The notes under the pieces were generated by a model. The model ran no database searches. It saw only the letters and a list, made by a program, of their open reading frames with translations, and was not told the DNA's origin. Position numbers and translations under genes: made by a program. 64,000 nt of DNA, taken from NCBI GenBank assembly GCA_035235625.1, contig CP141140.1, positions 60,752,581-60,816,580 on the forward strand, read 5' to 3'. The number at the start of each line of letters is the position of its first letter. Position 1 is the first letter of the stretch. This DNA comes from Saururus chinensis. Lineage: Eukaryota; Streptophyta; Magnoliopsida; Piperales; Saururaceae. Shown here one piece after another: positions 11,101 to 24,252 of this stretch.

Positions 11101-14089
11101 TATTAATAGGAAAAAATTTATATAAGCCCAGCTTATATACGTTTATGTGAGTCCGGGTTAATATACTTTTAGGGATGATATATAAAAAAAATAAAAAATA
11201 TTTAAAAATATAACAAATATAATATATATATAATATAATATAACTCAAAAGATTATATAACCTAAAATATTAAAAATAAGATGTCTTTTTTCTAGAAAAT
11301 AATAACATTAAAAAATAACAATTTTATTACCATAAATTTAGAAAAATTTAGTGGCTAATAAATATTATTAGTATATTCATTAGCCAATCAGAAGCAAAAT
11401 ATTATAAAATTGGAAGAAAAAATTGTCAAAGGGCTGTGTGATAAAGTATGAGTATAATACATGTTTTTAATATGAAATATGCATATTAAATGTAAAGTAT
11501 GAGAAAAAAATATTTAGTATGTATTTTTTTTAAATTATGAATAATAAGATTTTTTTACGATAAGATGAAAAAAATGTGATATATACATATAAAATATATA
11601 TTATATATATTTTTGTCACTTAGTTGAGAAGATGGCTCTCGTGGTTAATAGTTAAAACAGTCTAAGGTTTTTCTCTCTCTCTTACCCTAGGGAAAGGCAT
11701 CTGGGTCATTTAGGAGAGAAGTCCCTCTTGTCTCTCATGTCAAAAAATCAAGACTAATTATAAATAATTAAAGATATTTATAAATTTATTTTTTAAAATT
11801 AAAATTTAAGAAGAAAGAATAAAATTTTAAATGGCTCCAACGGTCATTGATGACGTTCTGTAAAAAGAGAAAATGACGAGGAAAAAGAGGTAGAGGTGGA
11901 TGGGGGGCTGGAGGTGGACCAGTTTAGTAGGCAAAGGCAAGGGCTGGGCGAATAGAGGAGAATAGGGTTGTTGGTGGAGATGGAACTGGAAAGGGGCACA
12001 GTTTGGTTATTTCTTGCCATTCGTGTGGCCTTTCCTATGTGTGTAGGGTCATTTATGATAATACCCAAAAAGTTCAAGGCCATGTTTGGAAAATACACTT
12101 TTAAGTAAAGTAGACAAGTAAAATCAACTATAAATAATTGAGATGTCATCTTACATAAAATAAAAAAACTAAAGGTATATGCAACTATTATAATCATTTT
12201 AAAATTATCTTATTATATAAAGTAAATATATCAAAATTATCATATTATATTTGATAAAAAGCAAGCTCGAGGTTAGTTGAAAATTTTCATATGATAACAT
12301 TGTATATATTTTGGAAAAATATTTCAGGCGATATGAAATCATTTTAGCTAATGAAGTTATTTTTATGTGTATTTTGAGTTTGACGTGGGAAGTCAATGTC
12401 TTCAATAATGGGGTCATGTTAATTTCGAGTTAATATGAAATTTGACTAAAAAAGCGAGAGAATCAAGTCAATTCAAAGAATTTTTCTTGTCAAAATGGAA
12501 TTTTAAAATTAATTTGGATCCTCTACATTATTTGTCTACACTCTATCTTCTCAATCCTTTATCTGTTTGATTTTCTCTACTTTGAGTAGAACATGATGCA
12601 AAATTGAATTGAAAAAATAAGATGTAGATAGAGCAAACATAAACGCGAAATCCTTCTTTGTAAGACTTGAAAAGCTGATATTTTTTAGATGATTCATTCT
12701 TGAAGATGCGTCCATTCTTTTCTCTCCATTTGAAATAAATAGCATTGTTTAAGGAGAATGCCAAGCTTGCTAAAAAACTAAGTTATTCTTGTGTAGTTAA
12801 GTTTAGTGTATATTCCTATAGTTGTATTTATATTATTATAGTTTTATTCTCCCAATACTATGATGGTGTCAGAGAAATGTGAATACATGAACACAAGGAA
12901 ATAACTTAGTTAAGACACTTTAAGCCTCTAGTCAAATTTAGGACAGGTTATTCTACTGCCAGTCTCAATGGCCGCTCACTGCCTTCATCGCCACCCTTGA
13001 CAGTTGCTCGCTAGTTCTTCTATATTTACCGCTGCCCACTGGATGATATATACCACTACCCTTCTCAACTTTGCAACCCCTAACCTGGCAAAACTTTATT
13101 TTCTATTAAAAAAGCAAAAAGTTTTACTTGTTTTAGTATTTTCCTGGCTAAAATAAGTTTTCTAAAACCCCTAACTCACCAAGCCTTGTGATCTTAACTA
13201 TTATAACACTAGTTTTCTTGAGGAGGATGTCCATTGTCAGGTAGCTAGAGGTGATATCATCTCATATATCATATGTTTCTTGTTGTAAAGATATAAATAC
13301 TCCACTTGGACCTTTAATTTGTTGATTGAACAAAATTTTATCAGTAACCAATTTCTTTCAACAGGGCCATGGAGCACTGATGTGTACGTGACTGCATTGA
13401 TGAACCATCGGCAAGCCCACAAGAAGTCAAGGATACAAATGCTGAATAATTAAGACAGAATCGTGGGTGGTTATGTAGTTTTTGACGGATTGAGTTGGTT
13501 GCATCCCTTAAAAGGGCACAACTCCCTATGTGAAAATGACTATTTTGATAATGAAAAATTAGAAAAGAATTGAGAGAGAGAGATTCTAGGATCAAAGTGC
13601 ATATTGAAAAGAGAATTTCATATAAGAGATGACTGAGAAATTTGTGAGGGAATTCTTTGTTGAAAGTCGTAGTGGAGTAAAAGAGTACTAGCAACGGATT
13701 TTGTGTTAAGAGGGAGGATGAACTAATCTCCATATAGAACCTAAATAGCCTGCAAGTTAAAGATATATGTACGTAATATCTTGCTATGTGTAGTATTATA
13801 TTTCAAATTTATATGCAATGCACTACATAGTGCCATTTTTGTGGGTTTATGTGCAATTATGGCACATGACCATTGTACAACCAAGAGAAGTTTCTAAATA
13901 ACATGATAGTGATAATAATGGGATTCTATGTTTAATTGTCTCATGTTTAATTTTGTATAAATCTAGGGATTTTTCATGAATGTAATGACCCCATTAAGTA
14001 TTAAGAAGTTTGTTCATGAGAATAGAACAAGAAACTTTGACTTGATTGTGGGAATTACTTTACTCTTCTACATTGAACACCGATACCAA
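11101..14089. other. AT-rich intergenic DNA with a LINE-like relic
   Basis: Very AT-rich to about 11.6 kb (runs of TATATAATATA), then featureless sequence apart from the relic listed at 12543-12764. Near 12862 the string TGGTGTCAGAG resembles a tRNA-Met primer-binding site, but no LTR end or gag reading frame is next to it. A fragment at 13369-13440 reads GPWSTDVYVTALMNHRQ after an acceptor-like TTCAACAG and could be a lone exon of an unknown gene. I do not recognise it. Confidence 0.35.
12543..12764 (-). pseudogene. Possible C-terminal fragment of LINE reverse transcriptase-like protein
   Basis: A 73-residue open frame with the stretch YFKWREKNGRIFKNESS. It resembles the W-x-E-R-N-x-R-I-F-x-N pattern in the zinc-binding tail (zf-RVT) of plant non-LTR retrotransposon proteins. 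No reverse transcriptase core is found on either side, so this would be a short decayed remnant. The match is by memory of the motif only. Confidence 0.4.
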
Positions 14090-16435
14090 CACTAATATGT
14101 TGATAGAGGGTCGATGGTCAGGGGAAGATGAATTGTTCCCAACAGAAACATGCGAGGTATGCATCGTTGGAGTGTACTAGGCATTGGTAGGAAGTCTGAT
14201 GCATTGATGACAATGTCAGCTAACAAGTATCATAGATGTCTTCTCATTGTCGGTAGGTATAGATGTGTCAATGAACAGTGACACTGACATGTCGAAGGTA
14301 TGATTGACCATAGTCAAGTCATGGGCTTTTGAGGTATACCTTTATGAAGGATTAGTGGGTTAATGAAGATTGTTTGGCATACTTTACTTGCATTGGAACA
14401 CACTGCATTTTCTCCAAGAAAAATATAACATTTATTGTCATATTTCTCTTTTTCATCTGCAAGCCACATGTGTGTCAGTGTGCATGTTAGTGAAAAATGA
14501 GTCTAATGATCGACAAGCTTTGATGTGTCGATGGTCACGTCAGTGAAACTGTAAGATGCGATTACATTGGGAAACATGGGTAGTTAAGGAGTTCTGATTT
14601 CGAGAAATAGTTTCACCCTTTATAAAGGGCAAGGATCTCAAAAATTCAAGGATTTGGAGTTTAGAGAAGCCCAAGGAAGTGTATAGTGTGTTTTGAAGTG
14701 TAGAAGGCTTTGTTCCAGGAAGGACGAGTAGTGCATGATCAAGATCAGATTGCTAGTCATGTAGCTATACAATGGTTAAAATACATTTCCATCATCTGAT
14801 TGCATGCTTATGGTGTATTTTGATGCATTCTATGGCGATTTCCTCAAATTTATACCATTAGTGTAACAATGGCATTTTTGATACATGCGGATTATTTGAT
14901 TCTATCCATGTTTTAAACTATAAGAATTATAATTTAGATGTTGAGACTATCATGTTTTTTGGAAGGGAATGCTCGAAGAGCCAGTTCGGTCTCTATTTGT
15001 TTTTTCCCAATCATCGACATGGTTGTCGATGTATTGGTGATGACGTTGGTGGTTGGAGGAAGATGAATAGTATGGCCATGGACATGTTGTACTGTGTCGG
15101 TGTTATATTAGACACCGACAATGTGACTGATGTGTCGGTGTTGACATTAGCAAGATGGCTTCCATGGCCTATCAAGTGTCAATAAGGGTTTGATGCATTG
15201 ATGAGGATATCGATGGTCATCGACACCTCGGTTGACACAGGGCTACCAATGGTGCATTGATTCATGATTTTTAAGCATAGTTTCTACCATAGTATATGCT
15301 ATTAATGATATGTATAATAGCATGACTTTCGTTTAAGATGGATGTGTGAATACATGATAAGAACTATGTGTATAATATTGGGGTAGGTAAACCCTATGTA
15401 TGAATTCTTGTGATAGATATATATCCCCTAAAGTGCATTTGACACTTGAGGGCACATGTAGGAGACCTAAGATGGAAGGGCTAGCTCATGGGTCTCTGGC
15501 TTTCCAAAAGTGGGAGTTTTATTTGTAGAGCCACTCTCCTAACTTGGGAGTTAGGTTTAAATGAATCATAATATAAAAATAAATAAATGATCCAACGAAA
15601 TGCAATAAAGGTGTTCTCTATGATCATAGAAGTCGAGAATCTCAACTACTTGGGACCATGAGCCTTTGTGGACCTTCACTTTATGGCATGGATAGAGATG
15701 AGGGCCAGAGTTTTGACAGAAGATTGAAGCTGAGCAATGTGGTGGTGAATGTTCTATTCAGGTGTGTTTGTACTCCTAGATGTGGACACTGAGCCACTAA
15801 GAAGTTTAAAATATATGAATTAATTTGAATTGAGTTATTTTCTACTTCTATCTATGTGTTGTTTGGTTTTTGTTTAGTCATCCCACTAGGTATATTTGTA
15901 TCCTCAACATCCTTTTGGTGTAGGTATCGCAGGTAGAGATCTTTTGCATCAAGGGAAGGGAAGGCTCTAGTGTGAACTTCCCTCCGACTTTGTTTCTTTT
16001 TTTTTCTTGGAATACTTTGTAGGCATGTGAGTGTGTCATTTATTTCAATTATTAATCAAAGTGGTGCATTGACATGCAAGTTCTTAACAAGTGATCCTAT
16101 ACTTCTTTTAATTTGATTTAGATATTTAGTAATGTAAATATTATATTTCTCACTTGCATCGCATTGGTGAAAACGGGTATTCATGTTCTCAAATGTTTTT
16201 AATGATTATTTCAAACTTCTCATGTTCTAATTATTCTGGCGCATTAAGCTAGATATTTATTGCAGATTTTTCAAAAAATAAAATCTAAATATGCATGAGT
16301 AAATTTAGGTGCATGACATGCATAATGAATGTAAGTAAATATAAGAAAGACATGTGAAAAGAGGGTAATGTAGACCCTAAGTTTGGGAATACCAAAGAGT
16401 ATAATAACATGATGAAAGACACTTCAAAGGTACCT
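14090..16435 (+). repeat. LTR-Y family copy 1 (degenerate)
   Basis: One of three diverged direct copies (with 22340-24252 and 30613-32597). Shared marks in order: TCGATG/GTCGACAC-type words, a TATA box (TATAAAG at 14620), a second cluster of these words (14990-15280), the phrase AACTTGGGAGTTAGGTTT (15535-15555), a block beginning near 15625 (ATCATAGAAGTCGAGAATCTC) and CCACTAGGTATATTTGTAT (about 15880). No open reading frame of a retroelement is present. Ends are approximate. Confidence 0.5.
14620..14627 (+). promoter_or_regulatory. TATA box of LTR-Y copy 1
   Basis: TATAAAGG stands in the same place relative to the motif clusters as TATATATACC in copy 2 (about 22515) and a weaker ACAAATACC in copy 3 (about 30825). 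The position in three copies supports it as the LTR promoter. Confidence 0.45.
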
Positions 16436-19400
16436 TGTTTAACACCTTAAAAATTCGAGAGAATTTTATGTGAACTAATTTTGGGATAGAAAAATAGACT
16501 ACCTGGATGTGACCCCTTGACCATCAGGGGTAAGGGTGGAAACTTTCCTAATTTAGGCAGCTCAGTTACTTAAAACCCTAAAACCCTAGTGTGAGGTCTA
16601 GAAAGGGGTGACACACTATTTTGACCTAAGGGTTTATATTTGGTAAATTAGCAGCCCGTCCACATGACTTGACCCAAGTGTCCTAAACACAATAGTGTAT
16701 CCATGGGCAGACGAGATTCACCTAGACTTGCCTGTCAAGCCCTAACCGTATGGGTAGGGGCTAGGGCCTTCTATTTAAGGAATCTTTGATAAAACCCCGA
16801 CTTTAATCGAAAAAGGAAAGAATTAGATGGATGGATAGGTAAACGGGCCTTAGATAGGCTATGCACGTGCCCTATTGACCGCACAGCCTACCCAACTGCT
16901 TACGCTAAGCTGCCCGAGGATAGGATCCTTTAAATTGAAAAATATAGACTCAAATCAAGAAAATCTTGGTTGAGATTAGATTGGGAAGGTCAAATAGGAG
17001 GAATCCTAGTCCAAAGTGTGAACTTCCCCTATAAGGACTCCTCCCTCCCCCCCTCTCTCCCTTCTCCCTTGGTTCAACTACCCTCTTCCCCTCTCTTTGC
17101 CCCTCTTGTTTTCCCTGGCTGCCTCTCTCTCTCTCTCTCTCTCCCTCAATCTTGGATCTTCTTTGGAGTTGGAGGCCATCAAGACCCTCTTGAAGCTTTG
17201 GAGAAGGAGGACCTATGACCTAGGGTAAGGAAGGAGCTAGACACGTAGAAGAGTTTTTCTTTGTTGGAAAAGATATGGACTACCTATACTTCTCTTTTTT
17301 CATGATTATAGGATTTGAAGCATGTTTCATAAGTGATCCATGTATAATTGATTGTGAATGCATGTTTGTATGTTTTTCCTTGATTAAAGTTAGGTTTTTT
17401 ATGAATATCATGTTTTTTTGATCCTATGCAAGTGTTCAAATTCATGTATGGTCTCTATGATGGATTCTAGTGTGATTTTCATGTCTGTAATTATGATTTT
17501 CAAGAGCTTGATTATTGGAGGAGGTCAATTGGATTAAGACTAAATTGTTTTGAATGAGATGTCTTGCCCTTGGTTTTTACTATGCCCCCATAAAGGCTAG
17601 ATTGTTTTGGAACCTCTGGTGCTCAAATTAATTTGAAATATTTGTGAGAGTTTAAGGCCACCATAAACTCCATCTGGTTAAAATTTCAAGTGTTTCACAA
17701 AGTTTGTATGGTTAAACCGTATGGTTCTTGTTGGACCCAATTTTTTTTTGCCAATTGTCAATACCTTACTTTCAGTTTATGTTTCAAGACAATTCCCCCA
17801 TAGAATGACCCTTGGAAAATTTTCAGAGCATCCTACATGAGTAATTTCATTTCTAAATTTTTGGAATTTTTCTTGTATTTAGATTAATTATTAGATTTTT
17901 GGGAACTGAAAAAGGTCTAAAAATCTAGTCTCTATAGTCGGGAGTTTAACACAATTTTTGAGGACTAAAAATGTCAGACTACCCTCAATTTTTCTAGAGA
18001 CCTTACTATGAGTCATGATTCTAATGAAAAACCCTAAATTCATTTGGATTAATTTTGACCTAGCTTTAGGAGTCCTAATTGTCTCGAAATTCTGCATTGT
18101 GTAGCGATTTTCATAATTTTATGATTTTTTTAATTATCAAACCGAGTCCTAGAATTAATTTTGAACCCTAGATACGTGGGATTTACTCCGGTTTTAATTT
18201 TTGGTCAATCATATGTCTTTTAAAAATTTTTCTCAAAAAATAGAAGTTAGAATAGTAAGTAATTAGGGTTTTATCATGCATAAGACTAAGATGGGTAATT
18301 GCCTGTGTTGATTACTTGGTTTACTCGAAATACACAACTCTCCATTTCTATGTCTCTTGAATTTTCATGTTCATATGCTCAGACCACACAATGATATCTT
18401 GGGAAGGGACTTACATGTGTGGGTAACATGTTGACATGTACTGATTAAGAGGGGTTAGTAAGGGCAAAATGGTAATTTATATGATACGTAGGTTTTCCAT
18501 GTTAAAGGGTATTAAATTGAGAATAAGGCATTATTATGCATGTTGATCACATGATGATTGCTCTATGTTTGTTGATTTTACTTATTCTATGCCTACGATA
18601 GGGTAAGGGAATTAAATTGAGAATCAAGTATTGTTATGCATGCTTATCCATGATGATTGCTCTATGTTTGTTGATTTAGTTTATTCTATGCCTAGGACTG
18701 GGTAAGGGATCTACCATAAGGCATATACAAATTAACAAAGGATAATTTAATAGGTAATAGAAAATACCTTCAATATCAACTAATACAAAGGCACTTTTTG
18801 TTATTGGTGATGGAATAATTGCTTGCCAGTATTTCCTGATGTTGATGCACCACGGGGTGGAAATGATTTGTGTCTAGAGCACACATGAAAAATTATTGAA
18901 TTAGTCAAAGTGGGCTCCCATTGACTTTTTGGAGGCACGAGGTTTTTGCCATCAAGACCACTGTCAGCCGCAGACAGACAGTTCACATTACATGCCCTTC
19001 AACCAAGGGTGTTGGGGAAAGTGAAATATGACTATTTATACTTATGTAAATTATGGTCATGTAGTTTACTAAAGTATAGTCAGGATGGAATGCCTCATGT
19101 TTACTTTTACTATTATTCTAACTATGACATGTGGGTAGTCTTGTTAGATTGGGTTATGATTATTTAAGTTTTATCTAGTACATAAAACTCTATTAAATCA
19201 TGTAATTTCTTATCCAGTTTATGATTCTTATGTTATGCATGAGTTGTATTTCTTGAATAACATGAGACATGGATTGCTCATTACACAAAATCTCATGGCA
19301 TATCACATGTTCACGTAAAATAAGGTCATGAAAAGAATTGCATATATGATAGCATGACACATGTAGTTACTTGAGCATGCTTAGGGTTCATGTAGTTTGC

Positions 19401-19995
19401 ATGTTTATTGTGATCTATAGTAGATGTGGGCATGCCTATTGTGCTTTGGATTATAGGTAGTTCTCCACCGTGCTTATTTTGTATGCACATATATGTGCAC
19501 AGAAGATAAAAGATGTATGCAGAAGACTCCTCGATGCTAAGTGATCCTGTGTCTCAAACTCATTGCCATAGTTACCCAAAATTCTTGAGTTTTTATGTTT
19601 AAATTTGTAAAGATTTTTTTTATAATTTTCAAAAAATATCCAAGAGTTGGATCATGACAATTTGTGTTAATTTGGACTCCATGAATGAATCCATCATAGC
19701 CATTTTGAGGGGGTACTTGGTCTTTAGAGGGCCTTAGCCTCCGTCTCCTTCCAGGCTTAGGAGTTGTTTGGATTTTCAAAGTATCATAGTGCAACACAAT
19801 ATGGGGTTCTTAACAATCATGAACCTTCGGTCCATGGTGTGGATGAGGCAGATAATAATATTTAGCAAGACTTTGAATCTACTTCGTGGAGTAGTATATA
19901 TTTTAAAGAGTCAAATGGGCTTCCTTGATGTTTCTGCAATGTTAAGAGTGTCAACCTACTTGTGAATTAAGGTTAGGACTTGGGGGTGTTGAAAA
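16436..19995 (+). repeat. Putative LTR-Z (solo or decayed LTR)
   Basis: Begins TGTTTAACACC and ends near GGGGGTGTTGA, giving short imperfect inverted ends; no clear target duplication was found. Inside are CCCTATAAGGACTCC (about 17027) followed by a long pyrimidine tract with a (CT)n run (17128-17148), two 100-bp tandem copies (18511-18709), and the perfect palindrome TGCACATATATGTGCA (19484-19499) about 500 bp before the right end. That palindrome sits where the other LTRs carry their conserved hairpin. Confidence 0.35.
18511..18709 (+). repeat. Two tandem copies of a 100-bp unit
   Basis: ATTAAATTGAGAATAAGGCA at 18511 and ATTAAATTGAGAATCAAGTA at 18611 start two copies. Each includes GATGATTGCTCTATGTTTG and ends in GGGTAAGGGA. 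They differ at scattered bases, so the duplication is not recent. Confidence 0.8.
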
Positions 19996-22339
19996 AAAAA
20001 CTATACCGTGAGTTGAGGGCTAATGACTTATACTTTCCAAGTGATTTAAATATGTTATTTTAGTGTTACTTTAAATTTCCTAATATAAAATTAAATTTAT
20101 TATTAATCTATCCTACTTGGTATAAAAGATATACTCAACATCTTTTGTGGGGCAGGTTAATTGTTTTGCAGGTAAAAGGCATTTACAAAAGTTGGATTCA
20201 TGAAGGCCGTAGAGAATACAAGCATCTAGTAGCATGGGTTTCTTTCTTTGCTTCTTCTTCTTCTTCTTCTTCTAATTATAAAAGTTGTAGGCAAGTGACT
20301 GCTAGTTTATTTTATGACTTTGTAGTTTTATACATGTAGTTGATGAATAAGTGCCCAATAAATGGTTGTGGTTTTACTATATTCAACAATAATAATAGTA
20401 ATATTGGGTATCACGTGAATCATCTTTTGGATAAACCAGTATTCACGACTCTAAGGATTTATTGTATTATAGTTTTATTAATATTGATAAATCTCAAACG
20501 TTTATTGTTTTATTTGTTGCATTGATTTTGAGTAAAAATGTATTTATAAAATTGGGATTGGCGAATATTATTTAATTTTATTAATATTATTGGATGAATG
20601 ATCTTGGGGGGAAACCCTTACCATTAAGTAGTAGTTGTATTGAAAATTGTGGGTAATAGGATTATTGGAATCTACATATTTTATTCCTCTTTTTTTCTTT
20701 CTATCACAACTTTTACTCATCTTCTTGGTGTAACACCCTTGTTTTTAATTTCAATATAATATTGGTGATATTTGTTTTTCAGTTTGAGTAAGAAGGTAAT
20801 ATGATAAATGGTTTACTAGGTATTTAGGATTCATCTCAAGGTAGGGATAAATTGTTTTCATTGGATCTCCTACTATGACACCCGTGATTTTCTTATGATA
20901 TTCTTGTGCATTTAATTAATTATTATTAACTTGCATTTGAAATAAAAAAATATTGTAGATTTTTTATTTTCTCCAAGTTCTTAATGATCTTGAATGTATA
21001 TATGCATGTGATTTACCTTGATGTTCTTGTGTTGAATTCCGATGACAACACATGTAAGGTGTCGACACACTTCTTTGGTAATGAGTAATTTTTTCGGTAG
21101 GCATCCATATGTTGGTGTATTTGCCGGTGAAGTTTTGGGCCAATGTCCATAATGTTGGACACGTGAGAGGTTAATATTTGTATGGATGGCTTAGCGGATT
21201 ACCACATTGTCTTTGGTCCAATTATCTTAGAAAGATAAAGATTATGAGATATGGCTTTGTTGCATAGGATTTTCTTATATACGAGAAACAAAAATACCAC
21301 ATGCAAACTTAATATGATCTCAACATATTATAAAATTATGAAGCAATCAAACCACAAGCATGCAAGAACAAACACTTTTTACATGGAAAACCCAAACAGT
21401 AAAAAACCATAGCGGACACTCTTATCCTAAAATCAATATACTATCAAGCAAGAAACTACATTGACACAAGCAAACCACCAACCTTTGTTGTTGACTCTAA
21501 CCCAAAAACCCCTTAGAGCTCTTACAAATTTCTTTCATTTTTGACCTTCAAGTCTTCTCCTCAAGCACTTGAAACTTTTCTTCTACTCGCTTTATCTTTG
21601 TCTCCTTCTTGCCTCAACAATAAGCTCCTCTTATTCTTTGACTTTAGCCTTGAGTTTTTAATCTCCCATTAAAATTTTCTACAACACCTCAAACTCTTTT
21701 GTGTGTTGTGTTGTGAATTTCTCCTCACTTTTGGCTAATTAAATTGACATTCAAAGTATGTAGGCAAAGGAAAACTCTATACTCTCAAAATTCAATAAAG
21801 TAGACTCACCAATTTCTCTCTATGCTACAATGACTTCCCACCTCTTTTCCGATGTTCAATACACCCCTTATCTAGATAACTAAGTCAGTTTAGGTGTTAG
21901 ACTTTGAATAGGAATTAAATTAAACTCATAATAACCTATTTTGGGAAACTGTGGGTTCCAACGATCTATTTCTACACTATCCGATTAATGGATGAACATT
22001 AACTGCTATAGTGGATTGCTACAATATTGCTATAGTGTCAAAAATTAAAATTCTTTCCACTTAATCTCTTTTCATACCTGATTAATCTTGGATGAAAATT
22101 TTGCTTATACAAAATTTTCACTCATTTTCTATCAGTCTTTTTCTCAAACTCTATTATGATAAACCCCTTATCCTAATTGTGAATGTGATGTGCGTGTGTT
22201 TTTACTTGCGAGAATACTTATAAGTCTTTTGATTTGCTTTATCTTCACTATGTGATCATGAGCAGTAAGCATTTTATCCTATAACTCGAATTACACATCA
22301 ATTTGAAATTGTTATGTTCACTAAAATAAGCCAATGTAA
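19996..22339. other. Repeat-derived DNA, no gene seen
   Basis: Contains a (CTT)n microsatellite (20248-20270) and, at 21385-21425, the phrase ACATGGAAAACCCAAACAGT followed by AAAAAACCATAG. That phrase is common in plant LTRs of the Copia type. Element ends could not be set. GTCGACAC near 21060 again belongs to the motif group that recurs through the window. Confidence 0.3.
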
Positions 22340-24252
22340 TACATATGGGCACTTATGTTTTTAAAACACATTGGTTATTCCGCTGATGGGCATCTGTGAC
22401 TTGATCAACATGTTGATGAGTCTTACTGATGGGTTTGAAACTACACATAGATTCGGTTTCAAGCTACTTTTGAAATAATTGTGCACCAAATTAATTTTGG
22501 TTATTTCTCCCTCATATATATACCTTTGACAATCCTTGACCCAAATTCTTCAAATTCTTTGACTTTGGGAGAAAGGCAATGGACTATGGCATGCCAAGTC
22601 TGAAGGAATAAGGAAGATAGACAAGTTTGTTGAGACCTTTGTGTTTCGTGTAGGGACATAGAAAGAAGTCAGATTGCTCACCTTGTTACCATGATTTGGT
22701 TTTGATGTTAATGAATGAGATGATTTGTGATTATATTTAGCATGGAATAATATAGAAGATGAATTCCAAGATTTTCATCATAAATATGGTATGGGATCAT
22801 GTTTACTCAAATTTATCATTTGATAGTATGAATTATCACATATCATTTTGGGAAGAAGTTGTGAGGAAAGGTTTACATTAAAGAATGATTTTGAGTGATT
22901 TTGGGGAATTGGGAACAATTTCTGCTATCTCTTCCCAATCATCGGCACAATCATTAACACATTGATGACAACATCGATGAAAGGAGAGAAAACACAATAC
23001 TGCAATTGACACGTATTGGTGCATCAGTGTAAAACCGGCTAATCATTGACAATGAGGTCGATGCCTCAGTGTAGCATCGATGGGGTGGGCTACTCTAGCC
23101 AACCCAATGTTGGTGAGGGTTTGACATGTCAATGGTTGCCAATGGGCATTAATAGCATGGTCGACACATTGGTGAGTATACTGACAGTAAGTTGGTATAA
23201 AGTATTTTTAAGCATGAGTTATGAAGTTATGCATGCTAATATTAAATATTATAATGATATGATTTTTAGTGCTTATGAATGTATGTATATGTGATTATTA
23301 ATATGCTAATGTGTGGGTAAATGTACCATTTGTGTGTATGGATCCATGTATTGGATATTTAACACATAAGGTCGGAGATTTTTACTTTCATGTTGATTCC
23401 TCAAATGATGGAAGTTATGTAGAGCCGCTCCCCTGGCTTGGGAGTTAGGTTTGAATGAACTCAAGAATTAAAATATGGCTAGTCTTGCAATATACAATAC
23501 ATGAGGTTTTGATGGTCATGGTAGTTGAGATCTTGAGCACTTAGGTCTATGAGCCCTTGTGGGCATTGGCTTCATTGCATGGATGGAGTAGGTAGACTTC
23601 ATAAGAACTGATGTCAAAATTATGAGTAGTTTATGGGTTAGTGAGCGATAAGGGCTCCTAGACATGACTACCGTATCATAGAGGACCTTTATAACCTACA
23701 CTTAGGGAGCAAGTGACTCATAATTGTGGTCATGGTAACATAATGTTTATATTCTTGTGCTTTTGAATACGTTGTTATATTGTGGTTAAATTCTAATAAT
23801 ATGTTTTACCTACTATACTTGTGAAATGATAATGATAATCACTTGGTTTATGATGTAAATGATTTATAAATATTTTACCATTATCTGCTACTTGTTTAGC
23901 TATCCCGCTTGGTATATTTATATACTTAGCATGCTTATGATGTAGGTTTGTAGGAAGAGTGGTCAGGTTGGGAACATATAAGTCGGAAAGGATGACCAAC
24001 TCTTCTTTAGTTGGTGTAGTATTTTTTATCTTTATTAGAAAACTCTTAGTGATGTGTATATTTGAACCTAGACATGTGAGTATCAAATACTTATAGTTGT
24101 GTATATTATGGATCTATGATATGTACTTGGGTGAGACCCCGTGTGTTTGTAGTATGATTTGACCTTGTCTAATATATTATGTTAGTTTGAATATGAATAT
24201 ACTCGAAAATGAGTGGATCAGCCCTGAGATAATGTTGTTATAAGTTTGACAC
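22340..24252 (+). repeat. LTR-Y family copy 2 (degenerate)
   Basis: Same order of marks as the copy at 14090: TATA (about 22515), ATCGATG/CGACAC words (22935-23200), CTTGGGAGTTAGGTTTGAAT (about 23439), the block with GGTCATGGTAGTTGAGATC (about 23515), and CCCGCTTGGTATATTTATA (about 23905). The probable right end TTTGACA lies at 24246-24252. Copies 1, 2 and 3 are spaced about 7.9 and 8.3 kb apart. Confidence 0.5.

Noticed and set aside
12862-12872. TGGTGTCAGAG as a retrotransposon primer-binding site
   Set aside because: One short match without an LTR end before it or gag sequence after it.
13369-13450. Possible terminal exon GPWSTDVYVTALMNHRQ
   Set aside because: A single short frame after an acceptor-like site, with no recognised family and no partner exons.
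13341-13733. A 130-codon minus-strand frame
   Set aside because: Hydrophobic low-complexity translation of AT-rich DNA, with no domain and no splice context.
16562-16592. AACCCTAAAACCCTA as telomere-like repeat
   Set aside because: Only about two imperfect units; common in plant DNA by chance and in promoters.
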